From Bdellovibrionia bacterium (GTDB lineage: Bacteria > Bdellovibrionota > Bdellovibrionia > Bdellovibrionales > JAUICD01): a stretch of DNA of 64,000 nt. Position numbers and translations under genes: made by a program. The number at the start of each line of letters is the position of its first letter. Position 1 is the stretch's first letter. This document shows positions 24,778-34,953 of this stretch, piece after piece. The notes beneath the pieces were generated by a model, which was not told the DNA's origin, searched no databases, and was given only the letters and a program-made list of their open reading frames with translations. Location: positions 1-64,000 of the forward strand of contig JAUICD010000007.1 in the NCBI GenBank assembly GCA_030427965.1, written 5' to 3'.

Positions 24778-26043
24778 CTAACCCTTCACCTGCGAGCGAC
24801 CTTCGCGAATAAAAAACTCAAACTCTTCTCGAAATTTCTGAATAAAACTCATTGTTGGCAAAGCCGCCGCATCTGATAGAGCGCAAATCGTGCGGCCTTT
24901 CATGTTTTCTGCAACACGATTTAAGAGATCAATATCTTGAAGTCGACCATTCCCATCCACAATGGATCGAACAATCTTCTCCAACCAGCCCGTGCCTTCA
25001 CGACAAGGAGTGCATTGCCCACATGATTCATGATGATAAAAGTGAAGTATAACTTTGAGCATATCCACCATACACCTGGTCTCATCTATAATAATGACCG
25101 CACCCGAACCAAGCATAGAGCCCATTTCAGCCAGACACTCATAATCCATTGTTGCACGCCCAGTTTCCTCAGCAGTCAAAACTGGAGCAGATGAACCGCC
25201 TGGAATCACAGCCTTAAGCTTTCTTCCTTCACGCATTCCACCGCACTCATTGTTTATAAGATCCATCAAAGAATAACCAAGAGGGACTTCGTAAACACCA
25301 GGCTTGTTGACATCCCCACTGACTGAAAAAAGCTTTGTCCCTGCGGATTTTTCAGTTCCATACTTTCGATATCCCTCTGCTCCATCACGAATGATGTATT
25401 TTACAGCAGCTAGGGTCTCAACATTGTTTACAATTGTAGGCTTTTTCAAATACCCTTGAATTGCAGGAAAAGGAGGTTTCAATTTGGGTTGGCCCTTCTT
25501 ACCCTCAAGTGACGAAATCATTCCTGTCTCTTCACCGCAAATATAGGCACCAGCTCCTCGATACACATCTAGATCAAAGTCAAATCCGCTTCCTAAAATA
25601 TTCTTTCCTAAGTATCCAGCCGCATAAGCTTCTTGAATCGCTTTTTCCAAAATTCGAACAGAGTCCATATATTCGCCACGAACATAAATATAGGCTTTGT
25701 GTGAACCCACAGCAAACCCTGAAATAATCATACCTTCGATAAGTTGATGTGGAGCACGCTCCATCATAACACGGTCTTTGAATGTTCCGGGCTCACCCTC
25801 ATCTGCATTACAAAGCAAATATCTAGGCTCACCATTTTTAGGTAGAAATCCCCATTTGACTCCAGTTGGAAAACCCGCTCCACCACGTCCGCGAAGGCCA
25901 GACTGTTTTACAACTTCAATAATTTCTTCAGGTTTCATTTTAAATGCAGTTTTCAATTCCGCATAGCCACCCTTAGATTTATAACCTTCAAGGCCAATAT
26001 AAGAGTCATCTGAATAGTGTTCTGAAAGAAGTTTCGCTTCCAT
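24778..26043 (-). CDS. nuoF: NADH-quinone oxidoreductase subunit F
   Basis: 421-residue flavin subunit that oxidises NADH. NADH-binding GLRGRGGAGFPTG (about 49-61), FMN-binding GAGAYICGEETG (about 163-174), and the N3-type [4Fe-4S] motif ESCGQCTPCREGT with a distal Cys in TICALSDAA near the C-terminus. Length is normal. The ATG overlaps the nuoE stop by one base (TAATG). Confidence 0.97.
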   Translation of the reverse strand: MEAKLLSEHYSDDSYIGLEGYKSKGGYAELKTAFKMKPEEIIEVVKQSGLRGRGGAGFPTGVKWGFLPKNGEPRYLLCNADEGEPGTFKDRVMMERAPHQLIEGMIISGFAVGSHKAYIYVRGEYMDSVRILEKAIQEAYAAGYLGKNILGSGFDFDLDVYRGAGAYICGEETGMISSLEGKKGQPKLKPPFPAIQGYLKKPTIVNNVETLAAVKYIIRDGAEGYRKYGTEKSAGTKLFSVSGDVNKPGVYEVPLGYSLMDLINNECGGMREGRKLKAVIPGGSSAPVLTAEETGRATMDYECLAEMGSMLGSGAVIIIDETRCMVDMLKVILHFYHHESCGQCTPCREGTGWLEKIVRSIVDGNGRLQDIDLLNRVAENMKGRTICALSDAAALPTMSFIQKFREEFEFFIREGRSQVKG

Positions 26044-26516
26044 TATTTCAACTCCGAAATGAGTGTATCCATTTTCTCAGGTGTCATATTGTCATGATAG
26101 GTTTCATTGACCTGAACTGCTGGTGCGTTGTCACAAGAACCCAAACATTCTACACGGCTCACAGTGAATCTTCCATCCTCACTCACTTCACCTTCTTTGA
26201 TTCCCAATTTTTGACAGAGATCATCTGTTAACTCACGTGCTTGAAACATGGAGCATGTGATATTGCAGCAAACTTGAATGTGATATTTCCCTGTCGGTTT
26301 TAAATTGAACATTGTATAGAATTTCAACACTTCATTGATGTGAGAATGAGGAATTCCAGTAAGCTCACTTAAATGGTCCACAGCTTCAGGCGAAACCCAG
26401 CCTTCATTTTCTTTTTGTATTTGATAAAGTGACGGAATAATCGCCGAGTATTTGTCCTCGTAACGAGCCAATTCCTTTTTAACAAGCTCTTTTCCCTCAG
26501 GTGATAATTCAAACAT
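26043..26516 (-). CDS. nuoE: NADH-quinone oxidoreductase subunit E
   Basis: 157-residue thioredoxin-fold [2Fe-2S] subunit (N1a). Ligands: CCNITC region (about 82-87) and CLGSCDNAP (about 124-132). The N-terminal helical region fits the family. Located between nuoCD and nuoF as in many operons. Confidence 0.96.
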   Translation of the reverse strand: MFELSPEGKELVKKELARYEDKYSAIIPSLYQIQKENEGWVSPEAVDHLSELTGIPHSHINEVLKFYTMFNLKPTGKYHIQVCCNITCSMFQARELTDDLCQKLGIKEGEVSEDGRFTVSRVECLGSCDNAPAVQVNETYHDNMTPEKMDTLISELK

Positions 26517-26524
26517 GTTCTACC

Positions 26525-28201
26525 TTACCTATCCAGCTCACCGGCTATGACATTCAAACTACCTAAAATCGAAATCACATCTGACAACAACCCACCATTT
26601 ATGAGTTGTGTAAATGATTGGTAAATTGCAAAGCAAGGCGGGCGAACCTTTAATCTGTACGGACGTTTGGACCCATCGCTCACAAGATAAAACCCAAGCT
26701 CTCCATTTGCAGCTTCAGTTGCATCATAAATATCTCCAACCGGAGGTTGAAGCCCCTTAATCACCAACATAAAGTGGTTCATCAGTCCTTCAATATTTCC
26801 ATAAACGTCTTTCTTCTCAGGAAGGACAATGTCCTTATCTCGAATGGAAAAGTCCCCTCCTGGAACATTCTTCGCAACTTGCTCAACGATCTTAAGAGAT
26901 TGTTTCATTTCTTCTATTCGAACAAGGTACCTGTCATACACATCCCCACTTGTGCCATATGGGACATCAAAGTCGAGCTGATCGTAACCGTAGTATGGGT
27001 TGGCTTTCCGAAGATCTAAGTTTACACCAGTGGCACGAAGACATGGACCTGTAAATCCAAATGCAATGGCCTCTTCAGAGGAAATTCCTCCGACCCCTTT
27101 GGTTCGTTCAATCCAAATTTTATTATTTGTTAACATTCGATCAATTTCATCAACACCTTTTCTCAGCGTCGCAACAGTTTCCAAAACATCATCAAACCAA
27201 CCCTCTGGAGGGTTATTTGCCATACCTCCAACACGAGTCATTGAAACAGTAAGGCGAGCCCCGCAAAGCTTTTCAAAAAGAGAGTAGACTCTCTCACGCA
27301 TATTGAAGAGATAGAAAAATGACGTCAAAGCTCCAAGATCAACAGCATTTGCACCAATACAAACAATGTGATCAATAACTCGACTGAGTTCACATAGAAT
27401 GATTCTTATTGCCTGAGCCTTTGGTGGAATTTCAACACCCAACATTCTTTCAACGGTCTTACAAAACCCAACGTTGTTCATTGGGGCAGAGCAGTAGTTG
27501 AGGCGATCTGTGTAGGGTATAATTTGATTGTATTCATGCGTTTCAGCCATTTTTTCAAAACAGCGATGCAAAAAACCAAGCTCAACATTGGATCTATGAA
27601 TTGTCTCGCCATCCAGTTGGGCCATAATCCTAAGAGTCCCATGTGTTGCTGGGTGAGATGGGCCAATATTCAGAGGTATAAGGTCTTTATTCGGATCTGG
27701 CACATATGTCTCATCGTCTTCAAAGTGGAGGTCTGCAGCTTTTGAACAATGTTGTTGTCTATTGGAGTCATAGTCTTTTCGAAGAGGGTGACCCACAAAC
27801 TCATGGTGAGTGAGCAATCGCTTGAGGTATGGGTGACCTTCAAATTGAATTCCCATCATATCATAGGCTTCACGTTCAAACCAATTTGCACCCTTCCAAA
27901 TAGGAGTGATGGATTTGATTTTTTCGTTCTCACCAAGCTGTGCTTTCATTCGAAGTCGACGATTGTCCTTAGAGGAATAGAAGTGGTAGACCACATCAAA
28001 TCGTTTTTCTCTTTCTTGTCTATCAACACTACAAACATCCATTAAGAAGTCGTACCGACCCGTACTCTTGAAATGTTCTGTTGCCTCAAAAACTTTGTCT
28101 TTGGAAATTTCAAGAACATCATCTCCAAACTCAGTCTTAATTTGAATATCACTACCCAATTTTTCTGTTAATTCTGATTTTAACTCTTCAACTTGACTCA
28201 T
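26525..28201 (-). CDS. nuoCD: NADH-quinone oxidoreductase fused subunit CD
   Basis: 558-residue fusion. Residues ~1-155 are NuoC ([23 protein letters not shown] motif region) and ~165-558 are NuoD with [12 protein letters not shown], the quinone-site loop, and the ERxxGARL and ExPRGE-like downstream segments, ending in a typical [22 protein letters not shown] tail. The fusion is E. coli-like. ATG 28201 overlaps the nuoB stop (ATGA); the longer frame from 28231 is not needed. Confidence 0.96.
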   Translation of the reverse strand: MSQVEELKSELTEKLGSDIQIKTEFGDDVLEISKDKVFEATEHFKSTGRYDFLMDVCSVDRQEREKRFDVVYHFYSSKDNRRLRMKAQLGENEKIKSITPIWKGANWFEREAYDMMGIQFEGHPYLKRLLTHHEFVGHPLRKDYDSNRQQHCSKAADLHFEDDETYVPDPNKDLIPLNIGPSHPATHGTLRIMAQLDGETIHRSNVELGFLHRCFEKMAETHEYNQIIPYTDRLNYCSAPMNNVGFCKTVERMLGVEIPPKAQAIRIILCELSRVIDHIVCIGANAVDLGALTSFFYLFNMRERVYSLFEKLCGARLTVSMTRVGGMANNPPEGWFDDVLETVATLRKGVDEIDRMLTNNKIWIERTKGVGGISSEEAIAFGFTGPCLRATGVNLDLRKANPYYGYDQLDFDVPYGTSGDVYDRYLVRIEEMKQSLKIVEQVAKNVPGGDFSIRDKDIVLPEKKDVYGNIEGLMNHFMLVIKGLQPPVGDIYDATEAANGELGFYLVSDGSKRPYRLKVRPPCFAIYQSFTQLINGGLLSDVISILGSLNVIAGELDR

Positions 28202-28737
28202 TGAGTGGGTCCCTTCCAATTGTCTTTCCAAGGGCGAGGCTGATTGGATTCAATCATCTTTTGTAAAAGCATAACTCCGTCTAGCACAGCTTCAGGTGTC
28301 GGAGGGCAACCTGGAACATAAACATCCACTGGTATCACTTTATCGATTCCCTGCAAGACATGGTAAGCGCGGTAAAATCCACCAGAACTTGCACATGCCC
28401 CCATCGACAACACATATTTTGGCTCAAGCATTTGTTCATAAATATGCACTAAAACCGGGGCCATTTTTTCAGTGATTGTCCCTGCCACAACCAACAGATC
28501 TGACTGTCTTGGAGAAAAGCGAACAACTTCAGCTCCAAATCTTGCAAGGTCATATTTAGGTCCCATGACAGACATCAATTCAATTCCACAGCAAGCCGTT
28601 CCATATGGAAGAGGCCACAAAGAATTCTTCCGCCCCCACGCCACAAGCTTATCAAATCGTGTGGTGTAGGCCGCCGTTGTAAGAAGGTCTTCTGATTCTG
28701 CATGAAGGTCGCGCGTAACTGTTGGCACTGTACTCAT
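28198..28737 (-). CDS. nuoB: NADH-quinone oxidoreductase subunit B
   Basis: 179-residue subunit with cluster N2, the last iron-sulfur centre before quinone. Ligands: Cys49-Cys50 (TACCGIELM), Cys115 (GACASSGG), Cys144 (VPGCPPTPE). ATG 28737 has AAGGTGG at good spacing; GTG 28746 is less likely. It is first in the operon; nuoA, which normally precedes it, is absent, as are nuoH and nuoJ-N. Confidence 0.97.
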   Translation of the reverse strand: MSTVPTVTRDLHAESEDLLTTAAYTTRFDKLVAWGRKNSLWPLPYGTACCGIELMSVMGPKYDLARFGAEVVRFSPRQSDLLVVAGTITEKMAPVLVHIYEQMLEPKYVLSMGACASSGGFYRAYHVLQGIDKVIPVDVYVPGCPPTPEAVLDGVMLLQKMIESNQPRPWKDNWKGPTQ

Positions 28738-28763
28738 TAAGTCCACCTTAATTTTTTCATTAC

Positions 28764-28791
28764 ATTATCATTTACGCTGCGAGTCTCACAA
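28764..28791 (-). promoter_or_regulatory. Candidate sigma-70-type promoter for the nuo operon
   Basis: On the minus strand, TTGTGA (-35-like, plus positions 28786-28791) is 16 bases before GATAAT (-10-like, 28764-28769), about 27 bases upstream of the nuoB ATG. It lies in the 160-bp gap after the flavoprotein gene. Confidence 0.4.
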
Positions 28792-28900
28792 GACGATTCA
28801 CCAATGATCTTCATGGGTTTGATAACCTATGATCAGAAAAAAGAGGTGAGCTGTTGTGCTGTGGGTCAAAGATCTCGCAAAAAGAACCCCAGATACACTC

Positions 28901-30379
28901 CTAGCTTCTACGCCAAGAGTGAAATTTCTCCAGAAGTTTCAGGATCCTCTCAGGAGCATGGGCTCTTTTCCAATTACCAGCGGCAAATTTATTTGCCTCA
29001 GCAAAAGTCGGGTATATATGTATTGTTCCAAGTATCTTATTCAAACCAATCCCATATTTCATTGCCAATACAAATTCAGCGATTGTGTCACCTGCATGTG
29101 CACCAACTATCGTAACACCCAGTATTCTGTCTTTTCCTCGAGCAGTAAGAACTTTAACCAACCCATAGGCCTCTTCTTCGGCAATCGCACGATCTAGATC
29201 ATCAATACCGTATGTTGTGACCTCAAAATCTATGCCCTGCTCCTTTGCCTCAGTTTCACTCAAGCCCACTCGCGCCACTTCAGGGTCCGTAAACGTAGAC
29301 CATGGAATAATACTGTAATCGACTTTAAACTTCTTAAACGGACTAAAAAGAGCATTCACTGCCGCAAACCAAGCCTGATGAGCCGCTGTGTGAGTAAACT
29401 GATATGGTCCTGTAACATCACCGCAAACAAATATATTTTTATAATTTGTTCTCAAAAAAGAATCGGCAACAACAGTTCCTCTATCAGAGAGCTGAATTCC
29501 TAAGTCTTCAATCCCAAAGCCCTTCACATTGGCTTTTCTACCTAAAGCAAATAAAACTTTATCAAACTCAACTTCTTTTTTCCCGCCAGGCCCCTCAACA
29601 ACGATGGATTGGTGACGACCATCTTTTTTAAACTCAAGGGCATTATGTGAGATCAACACTTCGATACCTTCGCGTTTGAATTTTTCTGATACCATATGAG
29701 AAACATCAGGATCTTCTTTACTCAAGATACGATCTTCGCGCTCAACAATAGTCACTTTCGAACCCAAGCGACTCATCGCTTGAGCAAGTTCCGATCCAAT
29801 TGGCCCACCACCTAAAACAACCAATCGCTCTGGGCACTCACGCAAATTCCAAATCGTATCCGTCGTTAAATATTCCACCTTATCCATTCCAGGAAAACTT
29901 GGAACAAAGGGGCCAGCCCCTGTGGCAATCACAATATTTCGAGTCGTTAACGTCTGGCCGTTCACTTCTACCGTGTATGGACTTGTTATTTTTGCCTCTC
30001 CTTGAAAGCAGTCCACGCCAAGACTGGAATATCTCTCAACGGAGTCATGAGGCTCAATTGTAGAAATCACGCGCTGTATGCGTTTCATCACTAAGCCAAA
30101 ATTAAAATCTATAGACCCGCCATTAAACCCAAACTCTCTTGCTCGCGTGACATAGTGAACAATTTTAGCAGATTTGATCAATGCCTTACTTGGCACACAA
30201 CCTGTATTCAAGCAATCCCCACCCATTTTCTGTTTTTCAATAAGTGCAACTTTTGCTTTAACAGCCGCCGCTATGTAGGATGTGACAAGACCTGCAGATC
30301 CAGCCCCGATAACGACAATATTAAAATCAAACTTTTTGGGTTTCTTTATTGATTTGTTTACTTGAACTATTTTATCCAC
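28901..30379 (-). CDS. Mercuric-reductase/lipoamide-dehydrogenase-like flavoprotein
   Basis: 492-residue class I pyridine nucleotide-disulfide oxidoreductase. FAD motif GAGSAG near residue 27, redox-active disulfide GGDCLNTGCVPSK, NAD motif GGGPIGSE, second FAD site NIFVCGDVTG, and the C-terminal HIYPTFAE dimer segment. It lacks the heavy-metal N-domain and the C-terminal Cys pair of true mercuric reductase. Such proteins often sit beside or are fused to TVP38 proteins, as here. GTG 30379 has AAGGA about 9 bases upstream and an 8-bp overlap with the TVP38 gene; TTG 30412 is the longer alternative. Confidence 0.9.
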   Translation of the reverse strand: MDKIVQVNKSIKKPKKFDFNIVVIGAGSAGLVTSYIAAAVKAKVALIEKQKMGGDCLNTGCVPSKALIKSAKIVHYVTRAREFGFNGGSIDFNFGLVMKRIQRVISTIEPHDSVERYSSLGVDCFQGEAKITSPYTVEVNGQTLTTRNIVIATGAGPFVPSFPGMDKVEYLTTDTIWNLRECPERLVVLGGGPIGSELAQAMSRLGSKVTIVEREDRILSKEDPDVSHMVSEKFKREGIEVLISHNALEFKKDGRHQSIVVEGPGGKKEVEFDKVLFALGRKANVKGFGIEDLGIQLSDRGTVVADSFLRTNYKNIFVCGDVTGPYQFTHTAAHQAWFAAVNALFSPFKKFKVDYSIIPWSTFTDPEVARVGLSETEAKEQGIDFEVTTYGIDDLDRAIAEEEAYGLVKVLTARGKDRILGVTIVGAHAGDTIAEFVLAMKYGIGLNKILGTIHIYPTFAEANKFAAGNWKRAHAPERILKLLEKFHSWRRS

Positions 30380-31070
30380 TTGGTTGTTCCTTATTTTTTC
30401 TAAAGTACTCAATACTCTTTTTTGCTAGAATTGGAAAAATACCTAGTAATGCAAATGATACTAAAACATCAAACGACAGAATGCCTTTAAGCGAATCGAT
30501 CTCCCCGATCTGCGTCCCAGCATTCACATACACAAATGTTCCAGGAAGCATCCCGATTTGACTCACAAAGAAAAACTTAAAAGTTCGAATTGGAGTCAAC
30601 CCCATCACTAAGTTAATCATAAAAAATGGAAACAGTGGCACCAATCTCAGTGTAAAAAGATAAAAAGCTCCGTCTTTCTCAATACCTTGGTTTATGGCTT
30701 TTAATTTCTCATTGTACCGACTCTGAATACTTTCGCGAAAAACAAAACGAGCCATTAGAAAAGCACATGTTGCCCCAATTGTGCTTGCAAATGAAACCAA
30801 TATCGTACCAATCAAAAGCCCAAAGAGTGCCCCCGCACCTAAAGTCAAAACTGTAGCCCCAGGAAGAGACAGTGCCGTTGATAAAATATAAATCAGTAAA
30901 AACAAAGCAATCGTTTGGACGCGATGATTTGCATAATACTCATGAAACACCATCTGTTGAGTTTTCATATAGTTCAGAGAAAGATACTGAGAGCCATCAA
31001 AGTAAAAGAAAGCGACAATCAATACAAATACCGCAAAAATAAGTGAACCTCTAAGAAGTTTTTGATTCAT
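30372..31070 (-). CDS. TVP38/TMEM64 (SNARE-associated/DedA-like) membrane protein
   Basis: 232-residue inner-membrane protein with about six hydrophobic segments and the family core: LPGATVLTLGAGALFG near residues 68-83, ARFVFRESI, LRLVPLFPFFMINLVMGLTPIR near 140-165. DedA/TVP38 proteins are linked to lipid scrambling or transport. ATG 31070 overlaps the DUF547 stop (ATGA). Confidence 0.93.
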   Translation of the reverse strand: MNQKLLRGSLIFAVFVLIVAFFYFDGSQYLSLNYMKTQQMVFHEYYANHRVQTIALFLLIYILSTALSLPGATVLTLGAGALFGLLIGTILVSFASTIGATCAFLMARFVFRESIQSRYNEKLKAINQGIEKDGAFYLFTLRLVPLFPFFMINLVMGLTPIRTFKFFFVSQIGMLPGTFVYVNAGTQIGEIDSLKGILSFDVLVSFALLGIFPILAKKSIEYFRKNKEQPSG

Positions 31071-31828
31071 TTCACCTCATTAAGAGACCAGTCATAGTCT
31101 TCATATACCAATTCATAGACAGCAGACCTTAAGTCCTCTTTTGATAATTCTTTTATATCCATATTCTCAATGATAAAGTTCTTTGCCGATCCATGCTTTT
31201 TATTAAAATCATCCCCGTACCATTTAAAAATTGAGGAAACATGAATTTTCTTGTTTTTGGTATTTAGAAAATTTCGTTTCTTGTCATTTAAAAATATCTT
31301 TGTTGCATCCGTCAATTGAGACTCAAGTTTTGAGGCAACATAAGCTTCATTTCTCAACATTGGGCAGCTTTTAGCCGCGCATACAAGAGCGAAGTGTATA
31401 CGAGGCTCATCAAAGTCTTTGCGTATAACTTCGTGTTCGATGTAATCCAGATGATGTTTTTTACCAAACAGTGTGAAAAACCGAGTCTTCCATGCGCTCT
31501 GAAAGAGCGCTCCAATATCTTTGATTGATTCTACAGGATAGTGTTTTGCAATAAGCTTCACGGTAAAGGCATTGTAAGCATTGATTAAAAAACTGAGCCG
31601 CTCTGATTCACTCCATTTTTTAAAGTCCACCCTCTTTATTCGAGAAAGAGACGAAAGGTACAAATCCAAAGTGTCTTGATTTTTTTTTATTGCTTTGTAG
31701 TCCACCAAGCTCTGTGAGCCACCAACCTTCACATGGTTCTTAAGAATTTCATTCCAAACAAGATGGTTTTGATCAAAGCCAAAACCTGTTTGAGCAAATA
31801 AAAAAAAGCCAACTGCCAATAACCGCAT
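31067..31828 (-). CDS. Exported DUF547 protein
   Basis: 253-residue DUF547 protein with a signal peptide (MRLLAVGFFLFAQTGFG). Family motifs present: FLINAYNAFTVKLI, DYIEHEVIRK, RIHFALVCAAKSCPML. DUF547 has a papain/transglutaminase-like appearance with Cys and His conserved, but its function is not established. ATG 31828 has GGAGGGGTG directly upstream; the longer frame from 31882 has no ribosome site. First of the DUF547-TVP38-flavoprotein operon. Confidence 0.92.
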   Translation of the reverse strand: MRLLAVGFFLFAQTGFGFDQNHLVWNEILKNHVKVGGSQSLVDYKAIKKNQDTLDLYLSSLSRIKRVDFKKWSESERLSFLINAYNAFTVKLIAKHYPVESIKDIGALFQSAWKTRFFTLFGKKHHLDYIEHEVIRKDFDEPRIHFALVCAAKSCPMLRNEAYVASKLESQLTDATKIFLNDKKRNFLNTKNKKIHVSSIFKWYGDDFNKKHGSAKNFIIENMDIKELSKEDLRSAVYELVYEDYDWSLNEVK

Positions 31829-31841
31829 CACCCCTCCGGCT

Positions 31842-31861
31842 GAGATACTCCAAAGTATCTC
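31842..31861 (-). other. Intercistronic hairpin
   Basis: GAGATACT/AGTATCTC, 8-bp stem with 4-base loop, between the coiled-coil gene and DUF547. There is no T-run, so it is more likely an mRNA stability or processing element than a terminator. Confidence 0.45.
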
Positions 31862-31883
31862 AAAGAAGGGAGAGCGAATCAAA

Positions 31884-32513
31884 TCACTTCCTCAATTTGT
31901 CATAATTCGCGTAGTCGCGACGAGCTTTCTTAGCTTGTTTTGCCCACTTCGCTTCTTCTCTCTTGTAGGTGGTTTCTTTTCCCTTCCACTCAGCAAGCTC
32001 TTCAGTCGCTTTCTGGCGCTTTTGATCGATTTCAGTTACGATCTCTCCAACCAGCTCTTGTTGCTCCTGCCAATGCTTCTTTTCAACCTCAATTTTATCA
32101 ATCTTAGTTGAATACTGCTTCTTATTTTCCTTTCTCTGCTCTTGGTTGGATTGTAACTTTTTGACCTGAGCCATTAAAGCATCAATACGCTCTTGCTCCC
32201 TGGCGATTTTTTGATCCTCTGAACTTATCAGTTTCTCCAACTCTATTTTTTGCGAATCCAGTTTGATTTTATTTTCATTTGCCTTTTTAGCATTTTCTTG
32301 AACCTGTTGTTTTTGCTCACCAAGCTTCTGAACAGCAGTTTCAATTTCTTTAATATTTTGAGTTACAATTTTTAAATTGGACTCATATTGTTCATGGTTG
32401 ATTTCACTGTTCTCTGCATTGGATTTTAATTTATCCATTCTAGAATCAACACCATCATTGGCCTGTGCAACTGAAAATAGAGTCAAAACCAATATTACGA
32501 TTGCAATCTTCAT
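31884..32513 (-). CDS. Periplasmic coiled-coil protein, end of Glt/Agl-like operon
   Basis: 209 residues: signal peptide (1-18, cut after AQA) then an almost unbroken Lys/Glu/Gln-rich coiled coil to residue ~185 and a basic tail. No cysteine and no catalytic motif. An AAGGAGAG Shine-Dalgarno precedes ATG 32513; the gene follows the 809-residue TPR protein after 10 bp. Likely a periplasmic scaffold or spacer of the envelope machine (inference from context). Confidence 0.82.
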   Translation of the reverse strand: MKIAIVILVLTLFSVAQANDGVDSRMDKLKSNAENSEINHEQYESNLKIVTQNIKEIETAVQKLGEQKQQVQENAKKANENKIKLDSQKIELEKLISSEDQKIAREQERIDALMAQVKKLQSNQEQRKENKKQYSTKIDKIEVEKKHWQEQQELVGEIVTEIDQKRQKATEELAEWKGKETTYKREEAKWAKQAKKARRDYANYDKLRK

Positions 32514-32523
32514 CTTTCTCTCC

Positions 32524-34953
32524 TTACCTTCTAGCCGTCTGGCTTGAACACATATCTTTTAATGACGAGCGATAATGCCCGATTTCATCTTCCCAAATTT
32601 CTCCATCAAAATTCCAATTCAAATCTTTGTTAACTGCCGAAGCTGGAACACGGCCCTTGCGCCCCTTTCCACCAGAGGACAGATAGCGAATGTTCTCTCC
32701 ACTTCCTGCTAAAACCTCATACCTCAGGAATTCATTATTACTCAAAATAAGTCTCAACCTTCCTTGAATCGTACTTAAATTTCTTCGCAAAACTTGACCT
32801 GCACTTGCTTGTAAGTTCGATTTGATGGATCGAAGTTTTGCAACCGAATACTTACGGTATTTACCAAAACTTTTCTTTGATTCCTCAAGAACGGATATCT
32901 CAAATTTTAGAAATTTCTTTTGATTTGTTTCAAAAGCAATTTGACGCTTCCATTCGTTGATATTCTTAGCAAGTTTTGTCACTTTCTCTGCTTTTTTAAT
33001 GCTCGCTTTCAGTTCACGAATTCGTTTATTGGTTTGAGAAAGATACCACTTCGCTCGATTTCTATCTTTTTGAATCAAACGTTCAATAAAACTGTATTGA
33101 TTGATTTCATCCACCCTTGCGTTGACAGCTTCTTGAAGATTCAAAAACTCCTTCTGTCTTCCCATTTCTCTCAGTATTTGATGAGGAAGACCTTTATAAG
33201 ATTTAACTTTGGTATTTCGAAGATATCCCACCATAGTTTGATAATACTTCCTCTTAGATTTATTCGACTTCCTAAACTTCTTGACTGAAGCCAGCCATCG
33301 GCCATGGGTTTTTTCCAAGTACTCCAAACTCGATCTTGCATCTCCAAACTGACAAAGGTTGAGATACCCAATTGTACGAATCACATAAGTCTCGGGTTTA
33401 TAGGCAGCTCGAAAGTATGGGGAATGAAGAGAATACATGTTCCCTATTGCTCCAGGTGCATCTTTTACAAGTAACTGCATCCATCCCTGCTCTGTAAGTG
33501 CTTGAATCCAAAGCGGATGGTCTTTTCCAATTTTATTAAAATTATCGATGGAGGTTTTAATTTTACGTCTTTCAAATGCCATTCGACCAAGATTGAGAGC
33601 CACAAGACTTATAAAATCTTTGTCCCCCTTATTTCCGATCTCCTTCTGAATTCGAGTAAGTCGGTCATAAGATTGATTCCTTTCCCCTAAAGAATACTCC
33701 GCTACTGCCTGAACAAACTGAGCACGGTAGTACTCTCTCTCTCCTTTTTTCACCCTTTCAGCAAACTTTTTTGCATTATTGAAGTGTTCAAGTCTCGCAC
33801 TCGCCTTGGCAATGCGGTAATAAAACTGACCTTCAAGGTTCTTAGGTATGGATTCAGATGGAAGCTCACGAAGAGTACGCACAAGCTCTAATTCTTGATC
33901 TTTTGGCAAGTCTAAAAACATCTCTTGAAGTGCTCTCTTTTTGTAATCATTGCTTGATCCGTTTAATACCAATTTAAATTTTTCAGTGGCCTCTGTGAAA
34001 AGCCCCATCTTATGAAGACAAACAGCCATGTGAAAATTGACAAGATTTTTAAACCCAGCATCTCCATAACCACTCACATCATTGAGAAGCCCAGTGGCCG
34101 TGTGGCACTTGTTCCCATATTCCACGTAGATCAAAGCCTTTAAAACTTTGAATTCTTCTGGACTTAATTCTGCATAAGTTTTTTCGTGCACAACCGCATC
34201 TTTATTGATTTTATAAACAATGGATTTCACTTTTTCTAGAGTGACTCTCTTATCGGGAGCAAGACTTGCCAAATCAATCTTTTTTGCCCCCTCCACTGGA
34301 ACAATATTTTTACCCAAGACTTGCTTGAGCACGCTTTCTTTCATTGGTAGAGGTGAACTCAGAACTTGAATTGGATAAATGTTTGGTTCCAAGATTTTAA
34401 TTTCACCAATTTCAAAATTTTGTTGAGAGATCGAATCCTCAACCCCAATATCTAGCTTTGGTATAGATCTTGACGATTTTTTATTTAAACGAAAAGTCGC
34501 GACCCCTGATTTTGTTTTGGATAACTTAGAGTCTGCTGCTCGACCTTTTATCCTTGAAAAAGCATTCTGTGATTTCACCTCATTCAATTCTTTCTTAATG
34601 TCTGAAGTGGCATTCTCAATACCCTTTCTATTTGGAAACTCTATTGACTTTTCATCAGCAACCTTTTTATTTGAATCAAACTGATTCTTGAGCTGAGTCC
34701 ACATAGATTTCGCTTTGGATTTTAATCGTGAGAAAAACCCCTCTTCTTTAGCTTCACTATCTTCAGTCACAACTTGAACATTTTCTGCTTTATCAACATT
34801 GGCAATATCACGCCGACTCTCTTCTGAGGGGCCACGCAAAGGAGGAGTCGCCAATAGATTCTCCAAACTCCACGCACCATCCCCACGCACTTCAATAGAG
34901 CTCATTGAAAAACAAAATAAGAGCATGAAAAGACAGAAATTACTGACTTTCAT
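32524..34953 (-). CDS. Large exported TPR-like protein of the Glt/Agl-like cluster
   Basis: 809 residues with a signal peptide (MKVSNFCLFMLLFCFSM, cut near residue 24). Residues ~25-230 are low-complexity and charged; ~230-560 contain degenerate TPR helices (e.g. CLHKMGLFTEATEKFKLVL, YRIAKASARLEHFNNAKKFA); ~590-720 are a coiled coil; the tail ends in GGKGRKGRVPAS and an acidic-aromatic segment. ATG 34953 has GGAGAGG upstream and lies 14 bp inside the beta-barrel gene. In Myxococcus, TPR proteins in Glt clusters span the periplasm; the same role is inferred. Confidence 0.88.
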   Translation of the reverse strand: MKVSNFCLFMLLFCFSMSSIEVRGDGAWSLENLLATPPLRGPSEESRRDIANVDKAENVQVVTEDSEAKEEGFFSRLKSKAKSMWTQLKNQFDSNKKVADEKSIEFPNRKGIENATSDIKKELNEVKSQNAFSRIKGRAADSKLSKTKSGVATFRLNKKSSRSIPKLDIGVEDSISQQNFEIGEIKILEPNIYPIQVLSSPLPMKESVLKQVLGKNIVPVEGAKKIDLASLAPDKRVTLEKVKSIVYKINKDAVVHEKTYAELSPEEFKVLKALIYVEYGNKCHTATGLLNDVSGYGDAGFKNLVNFHMAVCLHKMGLFTEATEKFKLVLNGSSNDYKKRALQEMFLDLPKDQELELVRTLRELPSESIPKNLEGQFYYRIAKASARLEHFNNAKKFAERVKKGEREYYRAQFVQAVAEYSLGERNQSYDRLTRIQKEIGNKGDKDFISLVALNLGRMAFERRKIKTSIDNFNKIGKDHPLWIQALTEQGWMQLLVKDAPGAIGNMYSLHSPYFRAAYKPETYVIRTIGYLNLCQFGDARSSLEYLEKTHGRWLASVKKFRKSNKSKRKYYQTMVGYLRNTKVKSYKGLPHQILREMGRQKEFLNLQEAVNARVDEINQYSFIERLIQKDRNRAKWYLSQTNKRIRELKASIKKAEKVTKLAKNINEWKRQIAFETNQKKFLKFEISVLEESKKSFGKYRKYSVAKLRSIKSNLQASAGQVLRRNLSTIQGRLRLILSNNEFLRYEVLAGSGENIRYLSSGGKGRKGRVPASAVNKDLNWNFDGEIWEDEIGHYRSSLKDMCSSQTARR

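Noticed and set aside
27000..27287. Plus-strand frames opposite nuoCD
   Set aside because: No ribosome site, and composition only reflects the antisense of a conserved gene.
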